64,000 bases of DNA from Bog-756 sp052326605 (GTDB taxonomy: Bacteria > Actinomycetota > Acidimicrobiia > Acidimicrobiales > RAAP-2): the NCBI GenBank assembly GCA_052326605.1, contig JBKQMB010000027.1, positions 1 through 64,000 of the forward strand, in the 5' to 3' direction. The translations under genes were made by a program, and so were the position numbers. This document shows, piece by piece, positions 7,987 to 17,082 of this stretch. The first letter of the stretch is position 1; each line of letters starts with the position of its first letter. Below the pieces are notes generated by a model, which saw only the letters and a program-made list of their open reading frames with translations, was not told where the DNA came from and searched no databases.

Positions 7987-9147
7987 ATGCACCTCGAGGA
8001 GACTCCCGAGCAACTGGCACTCCGGGCCGAGTTGAGGGGCTACTTCGCCCAGCTGCTGACCGAAGACGTCCGCCGGTCGCTCGACACCGAGAGCGAGGGT
8101 GGCGAGACGTTCCGCCGGATCGTCCGCCAGATGGGCGCGGACGGATGGCTCGGTATCGGTTGGCCGAAGGAGTACGGCGGCCAGGGGCGACCGGCCACCG
8201 ATCAGTTCATCTTCTTCAACGAGGTCCAGCGGGCGCGGGCGCCGTTCCCCTTCGTGACTCTCAACACCGTGGGACCCATGCTGATCAAGTACGGGACCGA
8301 TGAGCAGAAGAAGTTCTTCCTCTCGGGCATCCTCACCGGCGAGATCAACTGCGCGATCGGCTACACGGAACCGGAGGCCGGCACCGATCTGGCGTCGTTG
8401 CGCACGCGGGCCGTGCTGGACGGCGACGAGTGGATCATCAACGGGAACAAGATCTTCACCAGCGGCGCAGACCAGGCCGACTACATCTGGCTGGCGGTGC
8501 GCACCGACCCCGACGCCCCCAAGCACAAGGGGATCTCGATCCTCATGGTGCCGACATCGTCGCCCGGGTTCTCGTGCACCCCGATCGTGACCGTGGGCGG
8601 CGTGGCCACCACGGCCTCGTACTACGACGGCGTACGCGTGCCCCGCTCCTCCGTCGTGGGCGAAGTCAATGAGGGCTGGCGCCTCATCACTGGACAGCTC
8701 AATCACGAGCGGGTGGGGCTGGCCGCCGTCAGCGCCCTCGCCTTCCGGCTGTGGGATGAGGTCGCCGAGTGGGTGTTCGACCAAGAGCTGTGTGACGTTG
8801 GGTGGATTCAGGAGGACCTGGCCCGCACCTATGCCCTGCTCGAAGCCCAGAAGCTGCTCAATTGGCGGATGACGGCGGCGGTAGCCGACGGCACGCTCGG
8901 GCCGGCAGACTCGTCGGCCGTCAAAGTGTTCGGGACCGAGTCGACCGTCGAGATCTACCGCAGGCTGCTGGGTATCGTCGGCGCCGCCGGGTACCTGAGC
9001 CCGGGATCTCCGGGGGCAGTCCTCCACGGTGAGCTCGAGCGCGCCGGACGCCAGGCCCAGATCAACACGTTTGGTGGAGGCGTCAACGAGATCCAGCGGG
9101 AGATCCTGGCCACGGCCGGGCTGGGCATGAAGCGGTCGTCCCGGTGA
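7987..9147 (+). CDS. chsE2: Acyl-CoA dehydrogenase, FadE29/ChsE2-like
   Basis: A 386-residue acyl-CoA dehydrogenase. Motifs are LGIGWPKEYGG (N-terminal domain), CAIGYTEPEAGTDLASLRT (FAD/substrate beta domain), DADYIWLA-like segment QADYIWLAVRTDPDAPKHKG, and the C-terminal FGGGVNEIQREI. It matches the mycobacterial FadE29 (ChsE2) pattern along its whole length. There ChsE1 and ChsE2 form an alpha2-beta2 enzyme that desaturates 3-oxo-4-pregnene-20-carboxyl-CoA. It is the first gene of a plus-strand run; its stop overlaps the next start (GTGA). The ATG at 7987 has GGAGGG upstream. Assignment as ChsE2 rests on similarity plus the FadE28-like partner two genes later. Confidence 0.9.
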   Translation: MHLEETPEQLALRAELRGYFAQLLTEDVRRSLDTESEGGETFRRIVRQMGADGWLGIGWPKEYGGQGRPATDQFIFFNEVQRARAPFPFVTLNTVGPMLIKYGTDEQKKFFLSGILTGEINCAIGYTEPEAGTDLASLRTRAVLDGDEWIINGNKIFTSGADQADYIWLAVRTDPDAPKHKGISILMVPTSSPGFSCTPIVTVGGVATTASYYDGVRVPRSSVVGEVNEGWRLITGQLNHERVGLAAVSALAFRLWDEVAEWVFDQELCDVGWIQEDLARTYALLEAQKLLNWRMTAAVADGTLGPADSSAVKVFGTESTVEIYRRLLGIVGAAGYLSPGSPGAVLHGELERAGRQAQINTFGGGVNEIQREILATAGLGMKRSSR

Positions 9148-10271
9148 GCGGGCCGGCCCCCGCTGCTGCTGCCTCCGCCTCGACGGAAGGCGGGCCGTCC
9201 CTCGACGAGCGGCTCCAGTCGTTCGTCGGCCTCCTCGCCGGCCCGAGGCATCGGGCCCCCGACCCGGTCAACCTGCCCATGATCCGGCACTGGATCGAGG
9301 CCATGGGCGACCGGAACCCGGTCTACGTCGACGAAGAGGCCGCCCACGCCGCCGGGTTCGACGGGATCATCGCCCCTCCCACCATGCTGCAGGCGTGGAT
9401 CATGCGTGGCCTCCGGGCCAGCCAGGAGGCCAACGAGACGCGTGCCCGAGGGGTCGAGGCGCCGGAGTCGCCCAACGACCAGCTGATGGCGGTGCTCGAC
9501 GAGGCCGGGTTCACCTCGGTCGTGGCGACCAACTGCGACCAGCACTACGAGCGACCGCTGGTGCCCGGTGACCGGCTCGAGGCGACCTCCACCATCGACG
9601 CGGTGTCCGAGGAGAAGAAGACAGGGCTCGGCGTGGGCCACTTCATCACCACCCGGCTGGAGTTCACCGATCAGGACGACCAGGTGGTGGCCACCATGCT
9701 GTTCCGGATCCTCAAGTTCAGACCCCGCCCTCCGGCCGGGTCCACAGAAGCGGCGGCGGCTCCGGGCACCCAGTCGACTCATCAGGCCCCACAGGCCCAA
9801 CCGGCCCAACCGGCCCCGCGGGCCGAGCGCCCGAAGCGTCCCCGGCCGGCCCTCACCCAGGACAACAGCTTCTTCTTCGAGGGGGCCAGGCAGCACAAGC
9901 TCCTCATCCAGAGATGCGCAGAGTGCGGCACCCTGCGGCACCCCCCTCGGCCATCGTGCGCCAAGTGCCGCTCGTTCGACTGGGACACGGTGACGGCGTC
10001 CGGCCGGGGAACGATCTACAGCTACGTGGTCAACCACTACCCACAGGTGCCTGCGTTCGACTACCCGTTGGTGGTGGCGCTGGTCGAGCTCGAGGAGGGC
10101 ACCCGGTTGGTGGCGAATGTTCGCGGCATCACTCCCGACACCGTGGCCATCGGGATGGCCGTGCAGGCAGAGTTCGAGGCGTTCGACGACCTGCTGACAC
10201 TGCCGGTGTTCCGACCAGTGGTGGCGTCGGCCGCAAGTGGGGACGCGAGTGGCGAGACGAGGAAGAGCTGA
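9144..10271 (+). CDS. chsH2: MaoC-DUF35 fusion, ChsH2-like hydratase subunit
   Basis: A 375-residue two-domain protein. Residues 1-195 form a MaoC/hotdog domain (IRHWIEAMGDRNPVYVDEEA, then GIIAPPTMLQAW). A proline/alanine-rich linker follows, then a DUF35 domain with rubredoxin-like zinc ribbon (CAECGTLRHPPRPSCAKC) and OB fold (GRGTIYSYVVNHYP). Mycobacterial ChsH2 has the same order. There the MaoC part pairs with ChsH1 as an enoyl-CoA hydratase, and the DUF35 part docks the Ltp2 aldolase. The linker is longer than in the mycobacterial protein as I remember it. GTG start overlaps the previous stop; its TGA overlaps the next ATG. Confidence 0.9.
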   Translation: MSGPAPAAAASASTEGGPSLDERLQSFVGLLAGPRHRAPDPVNLPMIRHWIEAMGDRNPVYVDEEAAHAAGFDGIIAPPTMLQAWIMRGLRASQEANETRARGVEAPESPNDQLMAVLDEAGFTSVVATNCDQHYERPLVPGDRLEATSTIDAVSEEKKTGLGVGHFITTRLEFTDQDDQVVATMLFRILKFRPRPPAGSTEAAAAPGTQSTHQAPQAQPAQPAPRAERPKRPRPALTQDNSFFFEGARQHKLLIQRCAECGTLRHPPRPSCAKCRSFDWDTVTASGRGTIYSYVVNHYPQVPAFDYPLVVALVELEEGTRLVANVRGITPDTVAIGMAVQAEFEAFDDLLTLPVFRPVVASAASGDASGETRKS

Positions 10272-11503
10272 TGGATTTCATCTTCGATGAGGAGCAGACG
10301 GCCGTGCAGGAGGCCGCCGACGGCATCTTCGCCGGAATGGTGACCCCGGACCGGGTCCACCAGGTGGAGGCCACCGATGAGCGCTTCGATCGCGAGTTGT
10401 GGGCCGAGCTGGCACGGGCCGATCTGCTCGGTCTGCCCGTCCCCGAAGCCCACGGGGGCGGTGGCCTCGGGATGGTCGAGGTCGCACTGCTGCTCGAGGC
10501 GCACGGTCGCTCGGTCGCCCCGTTGCCGCTGTGGGCCACGCTGGTGCTGGGCGCCATGCCCATTGCCGAGTTCGGCTCCGTGGCGATGACTGGCGCCGTA
10601 CTGCCCGGCGTGGCCGCAGGCGAGGTCGTGCTCAGTGCAGCGCTCGCCGATGTGGCCGCCGACATCGCCGTCGGGGGCCGTGGCGACCCGTCGGTCACCG
10701 CCACCGCCACCGCCACCGCCTCCGCCGCCACCGACGGCGGCGGGATGGTGCTGTCGGGCAGTGCGTTCGCGGTTCCCTTCGCCCACGTGGCGGATCTGGT
10801 GCTCGTCCCGGCCGTCGTGGGGAGAGGCGGAGCAGGAGGGGCAGGCATCGTCGTTGCCGCCATCGACCCCCGGGCCCCGGGCGTCACGGTCGAGCGAGCG
10901 GTGACCACCAATCGTGAGGTCCATCCCCACCTCCATCTCGATGGAGTCGTCGTCGGGCCCGATGACCTGCTGGCCGGAGGCGACCCGAGCCAGGGGCGCC
11001 GGATCCTGGCGTGGATGCTGAACCGGGCCTGGACCGGGTTGTGTGCTCTCCAGTTGGGAGTCGTGGCGGCGGCGGTGACCCAGACCGCTGCGTACCTCAA
11101 CACCCGAGAGCAGTTCGGCCGCCCCCTGTCGACCTTCCAGGGAACGATGCTCCGGACCGCAGACGCGGCGATCGACACCGAGTCGATCAGGGTGACCCTG
11201 TGGCAGGCGGCATGGCGGCTCGACAACGGGCTCGATGCCGATCGGGCGGTCACCGTCGCCTCTTGGTTCGCATCGGAGGCCGGCCAACGTGCGGTGTTCG
11301 CCACCCAGCACCTGCACGGAGGCATGGGCGCGGACATCGCGTACCCGATCCACCGCTACTTCCTGTGGGGGAAGCAGATCGAGCTGCTGCTCGGATCGCC
11401 GAGCGCGCACCTGGCCAGGTTGGGGCGCCAGGTGGTCGACGGGCTCCGTTCAGGAGGGACGTCGTCCATCGGGACACCGGCGACCCAGGCGGCGCGGGCA
11501 TGA
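10271..11503 (+). CDS. chsE1: Acyl-CoA dehydrogenase, FadE28/ChsE1-like
   Basis: A 410-residue protein starting MDFIFDEEQTAVQEAADGIF. It has GLPVPEAHGGGGLGMVEVAL in the N-terminal domain and LNTREQFGRPLSTFQ and HLHGGMGADIAYPIHRYF in the C-terminal domain, as in mycobacterial FadE28 (ChsE1), the partner of FadE29. It lacks the AIGYTEPEAGTD segment seen in the FadE29-like protein, as expected for the non-equivalent subunit. It is longer than FadE28 (about 340 residues); part of the excess is a threonine/alanine run near residues 140-155 coded by a GCCACC-type repeat. Both ends overlap neighbours by a few bases, implying translational coupling. Confidence 0.88.
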   Translation: MDFIFDEEQTAVQEAADGIFAGMVTPDRVHQVEATDERFDRELWAELARADLLGLPVPEAHGGGGLGMVEVALLLEAHGRSVAPLPLWATLVLGAMPIAEFGSVAMTGAVLPGVAAGEVVLSAALADVAADIAVGGRGDPSVTATATATASAATDGGGMVLSGSAFAVPFAHVADLVLVPAVVGRGGAGGAGIVVAAIDPRAPGVTVERAVTTNREVHPHLHLDGVVVGPDDLLAGGDPSQGRRILAWMLNRAWTGLCALQLGVVAAAVTQTAAYLNTREQFGRPLSTFQGTMLRTADAAIDTESIRVTLWQAAWRLDNGLDADRAVTVASWFASEAGQRAVFATQHLHGGMGADIAYPIHRYFLWGKQIELLLGSPSAHLARLGRQVVDGLRSGGTSSIGTPATQAARA

Positions 11504-12003
11504 GTGCCGAGACGGCGAGCGCCTCCCCGCCCCGGCCCATCACACTGCTCTTCGGCGAGGTCACCGTCGGCGATGCACTGCCCGAGCTGGTCGTTCCCCT
11601 CACCCGCACACTGATCGTCTCCACGGCGATCGCGTCCCGTGACTACCAGGACGTACATCACGATGCCAAGCTGGCAGCGGAACGCGGCTCCAAGGACATC
11701 TTCATGAACATCCTGTCGACCAACGGCATCGTAGGCCGGTACGTGACCGACTGGACCGGGCCCGGTGCCGTCCTGACCGACGTGAACATCCGGCTCGGCG
11801 CGCCCAACTACCCCGACGATGTCATGACGCTGACCGGAACGGTGACGGGCAAGGACGATGCACCGGCCGCGGACGACACGGGTGGGGTCGAGGTGACGCT
11901 GCGGGGAGTCAACAGCCTCGGTGACCACGTGACCGGAACCGTGCGTCTCCGTCTGCCGGCCCGAGCCGCCGGCCATGCCGCCCGTGGAGGATCGGGCCGA
12001 TGA
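11500..12003 (+). CDS. chsH1: MaoC-like hydratase subunit, ChsH1-like
   Basis: A 167-residue hotdog protein. The segment ASRDYQDVHHDAKLAAERG corresponds to the MaoC hydratase helix with an Asp...His pair (usual form 'D.nplH.D...A'), followed by IFMNILSTNGIVGRYVTDW. It fits ChsH1, which pairs with ChsH2 to hydrate the steroid enoyl-CoA. The ATG overlaps the preceding TGA (ATGA), and its own TGA overlaps the next start. The alanine-rich C-terminal 15 residues look like an extension of no clear role. Confidence 0.88.
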   Translation: MSAETASASPPRPITLLFGEVTVGDALPELVVPLTRTLIVSTAIASRDYQDVHHDAKLAAERGSKDIFMNILSTNGIVGRYVTDWTGPGAVLTDVNIRLGAPNYPDDVMTLTGTVTGKDDAPAADDTGGVEVTLRGVNSLGDHVTGTVRLRLPARAAGHAARGGSGR

Positions 12004-13187
12004 GCGCCGCCCGGCATTCGTTCACCGGCAACACCGCCATCGTCGGCATCGGGGCGACCGAGTTCTCCAAGGAGTCCGGACGCAGCGAGTTGCGCCTCGC
12101 CGTGGAAGCCGTCGACCTGGCCCTTCGTGACGCCGGGATCGAGCCAGGGGAGGTCGACGGAATGGTGACCTTCAGCTCCGACACCAATCCCGAGATCGAG
12201 ATCGCCCGGAGCCTCGGTATGGGGGAGCTGACCTTCTTCAGCCGCATCCACTACGGGGGTGGGGCCGGATGCGCAACGATCCAGCAGGCGGCGATGGCGG
12301 TCCAGTCCGGCGTGGCCGACGTGGTGGTCTGCTACCGGGCATTCAACGAGCGGTCGGGCAACAGGTTCGGCGCCGGCGTACAGGACCGGCCGCCGGCCCC
12401 AAATGCGGAGACGGCCAACTTCGCCTGGTACGCGCCGGTCGGGCTGCTCACCCCGGCACAGTGGGTGGCCATGGCTGCGCAACGCTATCTCCACGTCACC
12501 GGTGCCACCTCCGAGGACCTGGGCCGGGTGGCGGTGGCCGACCGCAAGCACGCGGCCACCAATCCCCGGGCGTGGTTCTACGAGAAGCCGATCACCCTCG
12601 AGGAGCACCAGGCATCCCGGTGGATCGTCGAGCCTCTCCATCTCCTCGACTGCTGCCAGGAGACCGACGGCGGCCAGGCCCTGGTGGTCACCTCGCTGGA
12701 GCGGGCCCGCGATCTCCCCACCGTCCCGGTGGTCATCGAGGCGGCGGCCCAGGGTGCCGGCCCCGGACAGGAGATGATGACCTCCTACTACTACGACGAT
12801 CTCTGCGGACTCGGAGAGATGGCAGCGGTGGCCCGCCAGCTGTGGCAGACCTCGGGCCTGTCGCCGGCCGACATCCAGACTGCGGTCCTCTACGACCACT
12901 TCACGCCGTACGTCCTCTACCAGCTCGAGGAGCTGGGATTCTGTGGCAAGGGCGAAGCCAAGGACTTCGTGAAGGACGGCAATATCGAACTGGGCGGGGG
13001 ACTTCCCGTGAACACCCACGGGGGCCAGCTGGGCGAGGCCTACCTCCACGGGATGAACGGAATTGCCGAGGGCGTCCGCCAGGTGCGGGGCAGCTCCGTC
13101 AACCAGGTACCCGAGGTGAGCCACGCACTGGTCACCGCCGGGACGGGCGTGCCGACCAGTGGCCTCATCCTCGGAGTGGACCGCTGA
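12000..13187 (+). CDS. ltp2: Thiolase-fold lipid-transfer protein, Ltp2-like retro-aldolase
   Basis: A 395-residue thiolase-superfamily protein: TAIVGIGATEFSKESGRSEL, LALRDAGIEPGEVDGMV, GGGAGCATIQQAAMAVQSG, AVLYDHFTPYVLYQLEELGF and GGGLPVNTHGGQLGEAYLHG. This is the Ltp2 pattern, not that of a degradative thiolase. Ltp2 cleaves the 17-hydroxy steroid side-chain CoA, releasing propionyl-CoA and androstenedione. Conserved tyrosines used by Ltp2 may correspond to those in DHFTPYVLYQ and GEAYLHG, but this is an alignment by eye. Start overlaps the ChsH1 stop (ATGA). It ends the igr-like set and is coupled to the GH3 gene that follows. Confidence 0.9.
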   Translation: MSAARHSFTGNTAIVGIGATEFSKESGRSELRLAVEAVDLALRDAGIEPGEVDGMVTFSSDTNPEIEIARSLGMGELTFFSRIHYGGGAGCATIQQAAMAVQSGVADVVVCYRAFNERSGNRFGAGVQDRPPAPNAETANFAWYAPVGLLTPAQWVAMAAQRYLHVTGATSEDLGRVAVADRKHAATNPRAWFYEKPITLEEHQASRWIVEPLHLLDCCQETDGGQALVVTSLERARDLPTVPVVIEAAAQGAGPGQEMMTSYYYDDLCGLGEMAAVARQLWQTSGLSPADIQTAVLYDHFTPYVLYQLEELGFCGKGEAKDFVKDGNIELGGGLPVNTHGGQLGEAYLHGMNGIAEGVRQVRGSSVNQVPEVSHALVTAGTGVPTSGLILGVDR

Positions 13188-15391
13188 CCGGCGAGGACAC
13201 GAGCGAACCCGGCGGCGATCCGCGGCCGGTCACCGACCACCGGCTGGTGGCCCGTGACATCGTGGCCGCGATGACCGCCGAGGAGAAGCTCTGGTGCCTG
13301 GACGGCGACGCCCCGTTCTGGGCCGGGCTCACGTACCTGGGCGAGGCGGGTTACCACAAGAGCCCTTTCCGGGCGGCCCGGGTGGACCGTTTGGGGCTGC
13401 CCGGGATCGCGTTCTCGGACGGCCCGCGGGGGGTGGTGATCGACCAGGCGACCTGCTTCCCGGTCAGCATGGCCCGGGGTGCCACCTGGGACATCGACCT
13501 CGAAGAGCGCATCGGCGAGGCCATCGGCCGGGAGCTCCGTGCCGTCGGGGCCGACCTCTTCGGAGGGGTGTGCGTCAACGTCCTGCGGCACCCGGCGTGG
13601 GGAAGGGCCCAGGAGACCTACGGCGAGGATCCCCATCACGTCGGCGAGATGGGGAGCGCCGTGGCCCGGGGAGTGCAGCGCCACGCCATGGCCTGCGTCA
13701 AGCACCTCGCCTGCAACTCGATGGAGAACGCCCGCTTCGAGGTCGACATCACGGTGGACGAGGTGGCGCTGCACGAGGTCTACCTACCGCACTTCAGGCG
13801 CATCGTCGACGAGGGCATCGCCGTGGTCATGAGTGCCTACAACAGAGTCGACGGCGAATGGTGCGGGGAGAGCCGGTCCCTCCTGACCGACGTGCTGCGA
13901 GGCGAGTGGGGTTTCGAGGGCTTCGTGATCAGCGACTGGATCTTCGGCATCCGTGACGCGGCCCGATCACTGCACGCCGGCCTGGATGTCGAGATGCCCT
14001 ACCGGATGATCCGGGCCGAGCACCTCGGGAGCGCCCTCGAGGAGGGCGAGGTTCCGTGGGACGAGGTCGATCGGGCGGTGGAACGGGTCGTCGGCACGCG
14101 CCTTCGATTCGACCCGATCCTGAGCAGGCCAGCCCCAGGCAGGGACGTGCTGGCCTGCGCGGAACACCGGGCACTGGCGCGCGAGGCCGCCGCCAGGTCG
14201 GTCGTCCTCCTGCGGAACGAGCCGATCGACAGGGCGCCGCTCCTGCCGCTGAGCCTGCCGGCGGGTTCGTCGTTGGCGCTGTTGGGGGCGCTGGCGACCG
14301 AGGTCAATCTGGGCGACGGGGGCTCCAGCGACGTCTGGGCTCCCGACGTGGTGACCGTGGCGGACGGGTTGCGGGCGGCCCTGCCCGAATGCCGGGTGGT
14401 GGTCTCCGACGGTTCCGATCCAGGGGAGGCTGCATCGCTTGCCGCGTCGGCGCAGGTGGCAGTCGTCGTGGTGGGCTATACCCGCCTCGACGAGGGGGAG
14501 TTCATCGGCGACACCGGAACCTCCGACCTCACCGACCTGTTCCCGGGCGAGGACGATCCGGACCTGGCAGAGCGCTTCGCTGCGGAGATCGCCGACGAGC
14601 GGTCGACCGAGCCCCCGGCGCACGTGGGGCCCCGGCCCGACGGCGGCGGGTTCACGGTGGGCGGTGATCGACGGACGCTACGCCTGCACGACGACGACGT
14701 CGCCCTCATCCGGGCCACCGCAACGGCCAATCCCCGAACGGTGGTGGCGCTGGTCGCCGGCAGCGCCGTGTTGATCTCCGAATGGGACGAATCGGTGCCG
14801 GCGGTGGTGCAGTCGTGGTACTCGGGAATGGAGGGTGGCCACGGTCTTGCCGATGTCCTGCTGGGCACGGTCGACGCCTCAGGCAGGCTTCCCTTCTCGG
14901 TTCCGAGGACCGAGGCCGATCTTCCGGAGTTCGACCTCGGGACCCGTGCCTTCACGTACGACGCCTGGCATGGGTACTGGCACCTGGCCAGGCACGGCGT
15001 CACGCCGGCCTACCCGTTCGGTTTCGGCCTCAGCTACACGACCTTCGCGCTGGAGCAGGCGGCGGCGGCGCCGGCCGGCGATGGAATCGTGGTGACCGTG
15101 ACACTTCGCAACACCGGCGGGCGACCGGGTACCGATGTCGTGCAGGTCTACGCGTCCCGTCATGGCTCGGGTCGGCCCTCGAAGCTGGTCGGCTTCGGGC
15201 GCGTCGACCTCGCATCCGGTCGGACGGCCACCGTCGACCTGGCCATCGCCCACGCCGGTCTCGCCGAGCGGGAAGTCATCTCCCACTCGATGGAGGTGCG
15301 CCCGGGCCTCTACGACCTCAGGGTTGCCCGCCACGCGGCAGACGAGGGGATCGCCCTGCAGGTGGAGCTCGCCGATCGTGAGGAGCGCTAG
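13184..15391 (+). CDS. Glycoside hydrolase family 3 beta-glycosidase
   Basis: About 735 residues with the three GH3 parts. The N-terminal barrel has LPGIAFSDGPRGV, QETYGEDPHHVGEM, VKHLACNSMENAR (KHxxxN motif) and FVISDWIFGIRDAARSLHAG with the nucleophile Asp in SDW. The second domain follows (AAARSVVLLRN). A C-terminal FnIII-like domain begins after PFGFGLSYTTF. No signal peptide is seen, so it is cytoplasmic. The start is uncertain: the CTG at 13184 overlaps the Ltp2 stop as CTGA, while the first in-frame GTG is at 13247. Coupling to a steroid operon suggests it may deglycosylate steryl or other glycosides. This is inference; general beta-glucosidase is the default. Confidence 0.88.
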   Translation: MTGEDTSEPGGDPRPVTDHRLVARDIVAAMTAEEKLWCLDGDAPFWAGLTYLGEAGYHKSPFRAARVDRLGLPGIAFSDGPRGVVIDQATCFPVSMARGATWDIDLEERIGEAIGRELRAVGADLFGGVCVNVLRHPAWGRAQETYGEDPHHVGEMGSAVARGVQRHAMACVKHLACNSMENARFEVDITVDEVALHEVYLPHFRRIVDEGIAVVMSAYNRVDGEWCGESRSLLTDVLRGEWGFEGFVISDWIFGIRDAARSLHAGLDVEMPYRMIRAEHLGSALEEGEVPWDEVDRAVERVVGTRLRFDPILSRPAPGRDVLACAEHRALAREAAARSVVLLRNEPIDRAPLLPLSLPAGSSLALLGALATEVNLGDGGSSDVWAPDVVTVADGLRAALPECRVVVSDGSDPGEAASLAASAQVAVVVVGYTRLDEGEFIGDTGTSDLTDLFPGEDDPDLAERFAAEIADERSTEPPAHVGPRPDGGGFTVGGDRRTLRLHDDDVALIRATATANPRTVVALVAGSAVLISEWDESVPAVVQSWYSGMEGGHGLADVLLGTVDASGRLPFSVPRTEADLPEFDLGTRAFTYDAWHGYWHLARHGVTPAYPFGFGLSYTTFALEQAAAAPAGDGIVVTVTLRNTGGRPGTDVVQVYASRHGSGRPSKLVGFGRVDLASGRTATVDLAIAHAGLAEREVISHSMEVRPGLYDLRVARHAADEGIALQVELADREER

Positions 15392-17082
15392 ATGAGGCCT
15401 TCGAGGCTCGTGTCCTTCAGGAAGTGGGAGATCAGCCTCTCCGCCGGGACATGGCCGTCGTACATGGTCTCGGCCGCCTTGGCGACCACCCGCACGTCGT
15501 ACTTCGACGGGTAGACCTCGGGTGGTGTCTTGTCGAGGGCGAGCAGTGTGTAGACGGCGGTCATCGCCGAGCGCACCGAGTACTCGACGGTGAACACGCA
15601 ATCGTCGGGGAGCTCGGCGAACTGACCGAGGAATGCCAGGTTTCTGCTGCCTACGGGGACCACGTCGGGACGATCGCCCTTGACGCGGGGCATGAACTGA
15701 CTGGTGATGTAGGGCATCATGCACGGGATGACCTTGACCGTTTTCATGATCTCGGGGATCTGGTCCTTCGCTCCCCAGTGGTAGAGGAGCTCGCTGAGCA
15801 GCTCTTCACCGTTGCAGTCGCTCATCTTCTTGGGGATGAAGTCCCCGACGTTGTCGGGGAACAGGCCGTAGGCCCAGACCACCACTACGTCGTCGGGCTG
15901 GTCGACGTAGTGCGGTTGCCGGCTGCAGGTTGCGCTCATCAGCCAGCTGGAGTCCCGGATGGTCATGATGCAGCCGGTGACCCCCTTGCCGGAGTGCGGG
16001 TCCCGCCCGGTGATCTTCGCCAGCAGATCGGCCATCGGTGCACCCCTCGCTGTGGTGGTGAACGACAGCCACTTCGTCTTGTCGATATCGGAGCAGAAGA
16101 CTTCGGGTCTGCCGAAGGCGGGGTCCTTCACCGCCGTGTTCTTCCACAGGGTCCAGCAACCGCCGGCCTCATGATTGAGGATCGCCGGTTCCGTGAGGGA
16201 GCCGACGGTGGAGTTCTCGGTCATCGAGCCGTTGGTGACGAAGACCAGGTCGTCCCCCGTGGTGGCGATCGTCTCCGTCACGCCGTTGCGAAGCAGGTGG
16301 ATGCCGGTGACCGTCTTGACGGCGTTGACGATCTCGATGTCCAGGTCCGTGACCTGTGTGCCGAGGTCGAACACGACGCCCTCGGCCTTCAGCCAGGTCT
16401 GCAGCGGCAGAGCCAGCGAATCGTACTGGTTGTACTTCGTGAACAGGATGTCCTTGAGCAGGCTCATCCCCGGCAGCAGATGCATGAAGCGCTGCATGTA
16501 GCGCCGCATCTCCACCACCGAGTGCCAGGTCTGGAAGGCGAACATCGAGCGCCAGTAGCACCACATGTAGGTCTCCAGAAACGACGGGGAGAAGTACTCC
16601 TCGACCGTGGTCGCGCCAAGTTCCTGCTCGGTCGCCAACGACAGCCTGGTGAGTTCCCTGACATTGTGGTGGGACAGGCCCAGCGACGTGTTGGGGTCCT
16701 TTACGCCGCAGTTGTTGATGATCCGATTCGTGGCCTCATTGGGGTCGAAGAGGTTGATCTCGCGAATCTCCTCCAGAACGGTCCGTTCGGGATCGATGAT
16801 CGATGGGACGCGGGAGAAGAGGTCCCAGGTGCACTCGTAGTGCTCTTCCATCTCGCGCCCGCCACGGACGAGGTAACCGTCCGTGGCGTTCCCCGAACCA
16901 TCCAGGCTGCCGCCGGCGATGTCCAACTGCTCCAGGATGGTGATCTGCCCACCGGCCATGTGTCCATCGCGTATCAGGTATGCCGCAGCTGCCAGCGAAG
17001 CGATGCCGGCGCCGACCAGGTACGCCCTCTTCTTCTCGACGCCCACCGGCCTCACCGCGGTGACGTTCTGGTAGTTGCCCAT
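15388..17082 (-). CDS. ohyA: Oleate hydratase (MCRA family)
   Basis: A 564-residue FAD protein starting MGNYQNVTAV. It has the dinucleotide fold AYLVGAGIASLAAAAYLIRDG, then ILEQLDIAGGSLDGSGNA, GYLVRGGREMEEHYECTWDL and NFVTNGS-type segment LVFVTNGSMTENSTVGSL. Further marks are KDPAFGRPEVFCSDIDKTKW and FLGQFAELPDDCVFTVEYSV. Length and motifs match oleate hydratases, which add water to the 9-double bond of free oleic acid giving 10-hydroxystearate. The ATG at 17082 with GGAAGGGG upstream is preferred over frames starting earlier. It is convergent with the GH3 gene and both stop codons share the palindromic CTAG at 15388-15391. Confidence 0.92.
   Translation of the reverse strand: MGNYQNVTAVRPVGVEKKRAYLVGAGIASLAAAAYLIRDGHMAGGQITILEQLDIAGGSLDGSGNATDGYLVRGGREMEEHYECTWDLFSRVPSIIDPERTVLEEIREINLFDPNEATNRIINNCGVKDPNTSLGLSHHNVRELTRLSLATEQELGATTVEEYFSPSFLETYMWCYWRSMFAFQTWHSVVEMRRYMQRFMHLLPGMSLLKDILFTKYNQYDSLALPLQTWLKAEGVVFDLGTQVTDLDIEIVNAVKTVTGIHLLRNGVTETIATTGDDLVFVTNGSMTENSTVGSLTEPAILNHEAGGCWTLWKNTAVKDPAFGRPEVFCSDIDKTKWLSFTTTARGAPMADLLAKITGRDPHSGKGVTGCIMTIRDSSWLMSATCSRQPHYVDQPDDVVVVWAYGLFPDNVGDFIPKKMSDCNGEELLSELLYHWGAKDQIPEIMKTVKVIPCMMPYITSQFMPRVKGDRPDVVPVGSRNLAFLGQFAELPDDCVFTVEYSVRSAMTAVYTLLALDKTPPEVYPSKYDVRVVAKAAETMYDGHVPAERLISHFLKDTSLEGLI

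Noticed and set aside
10635..10904. Poly-proline protein inside the FadE28-like gene
   Set aside because: It is the alternative-frame reading of the GCCACC repeat; the main frame shows clear acyl-CoA dehydrogenase motifs on both sides.
12269..13183. Upstream extension of the GH3 frame inside ltp2
   Set aside because: The extension is Arg/Pro/Gly-rich and overlaps ltp2 entirely; GH3-like sequence begins only after the ltp2 stop.
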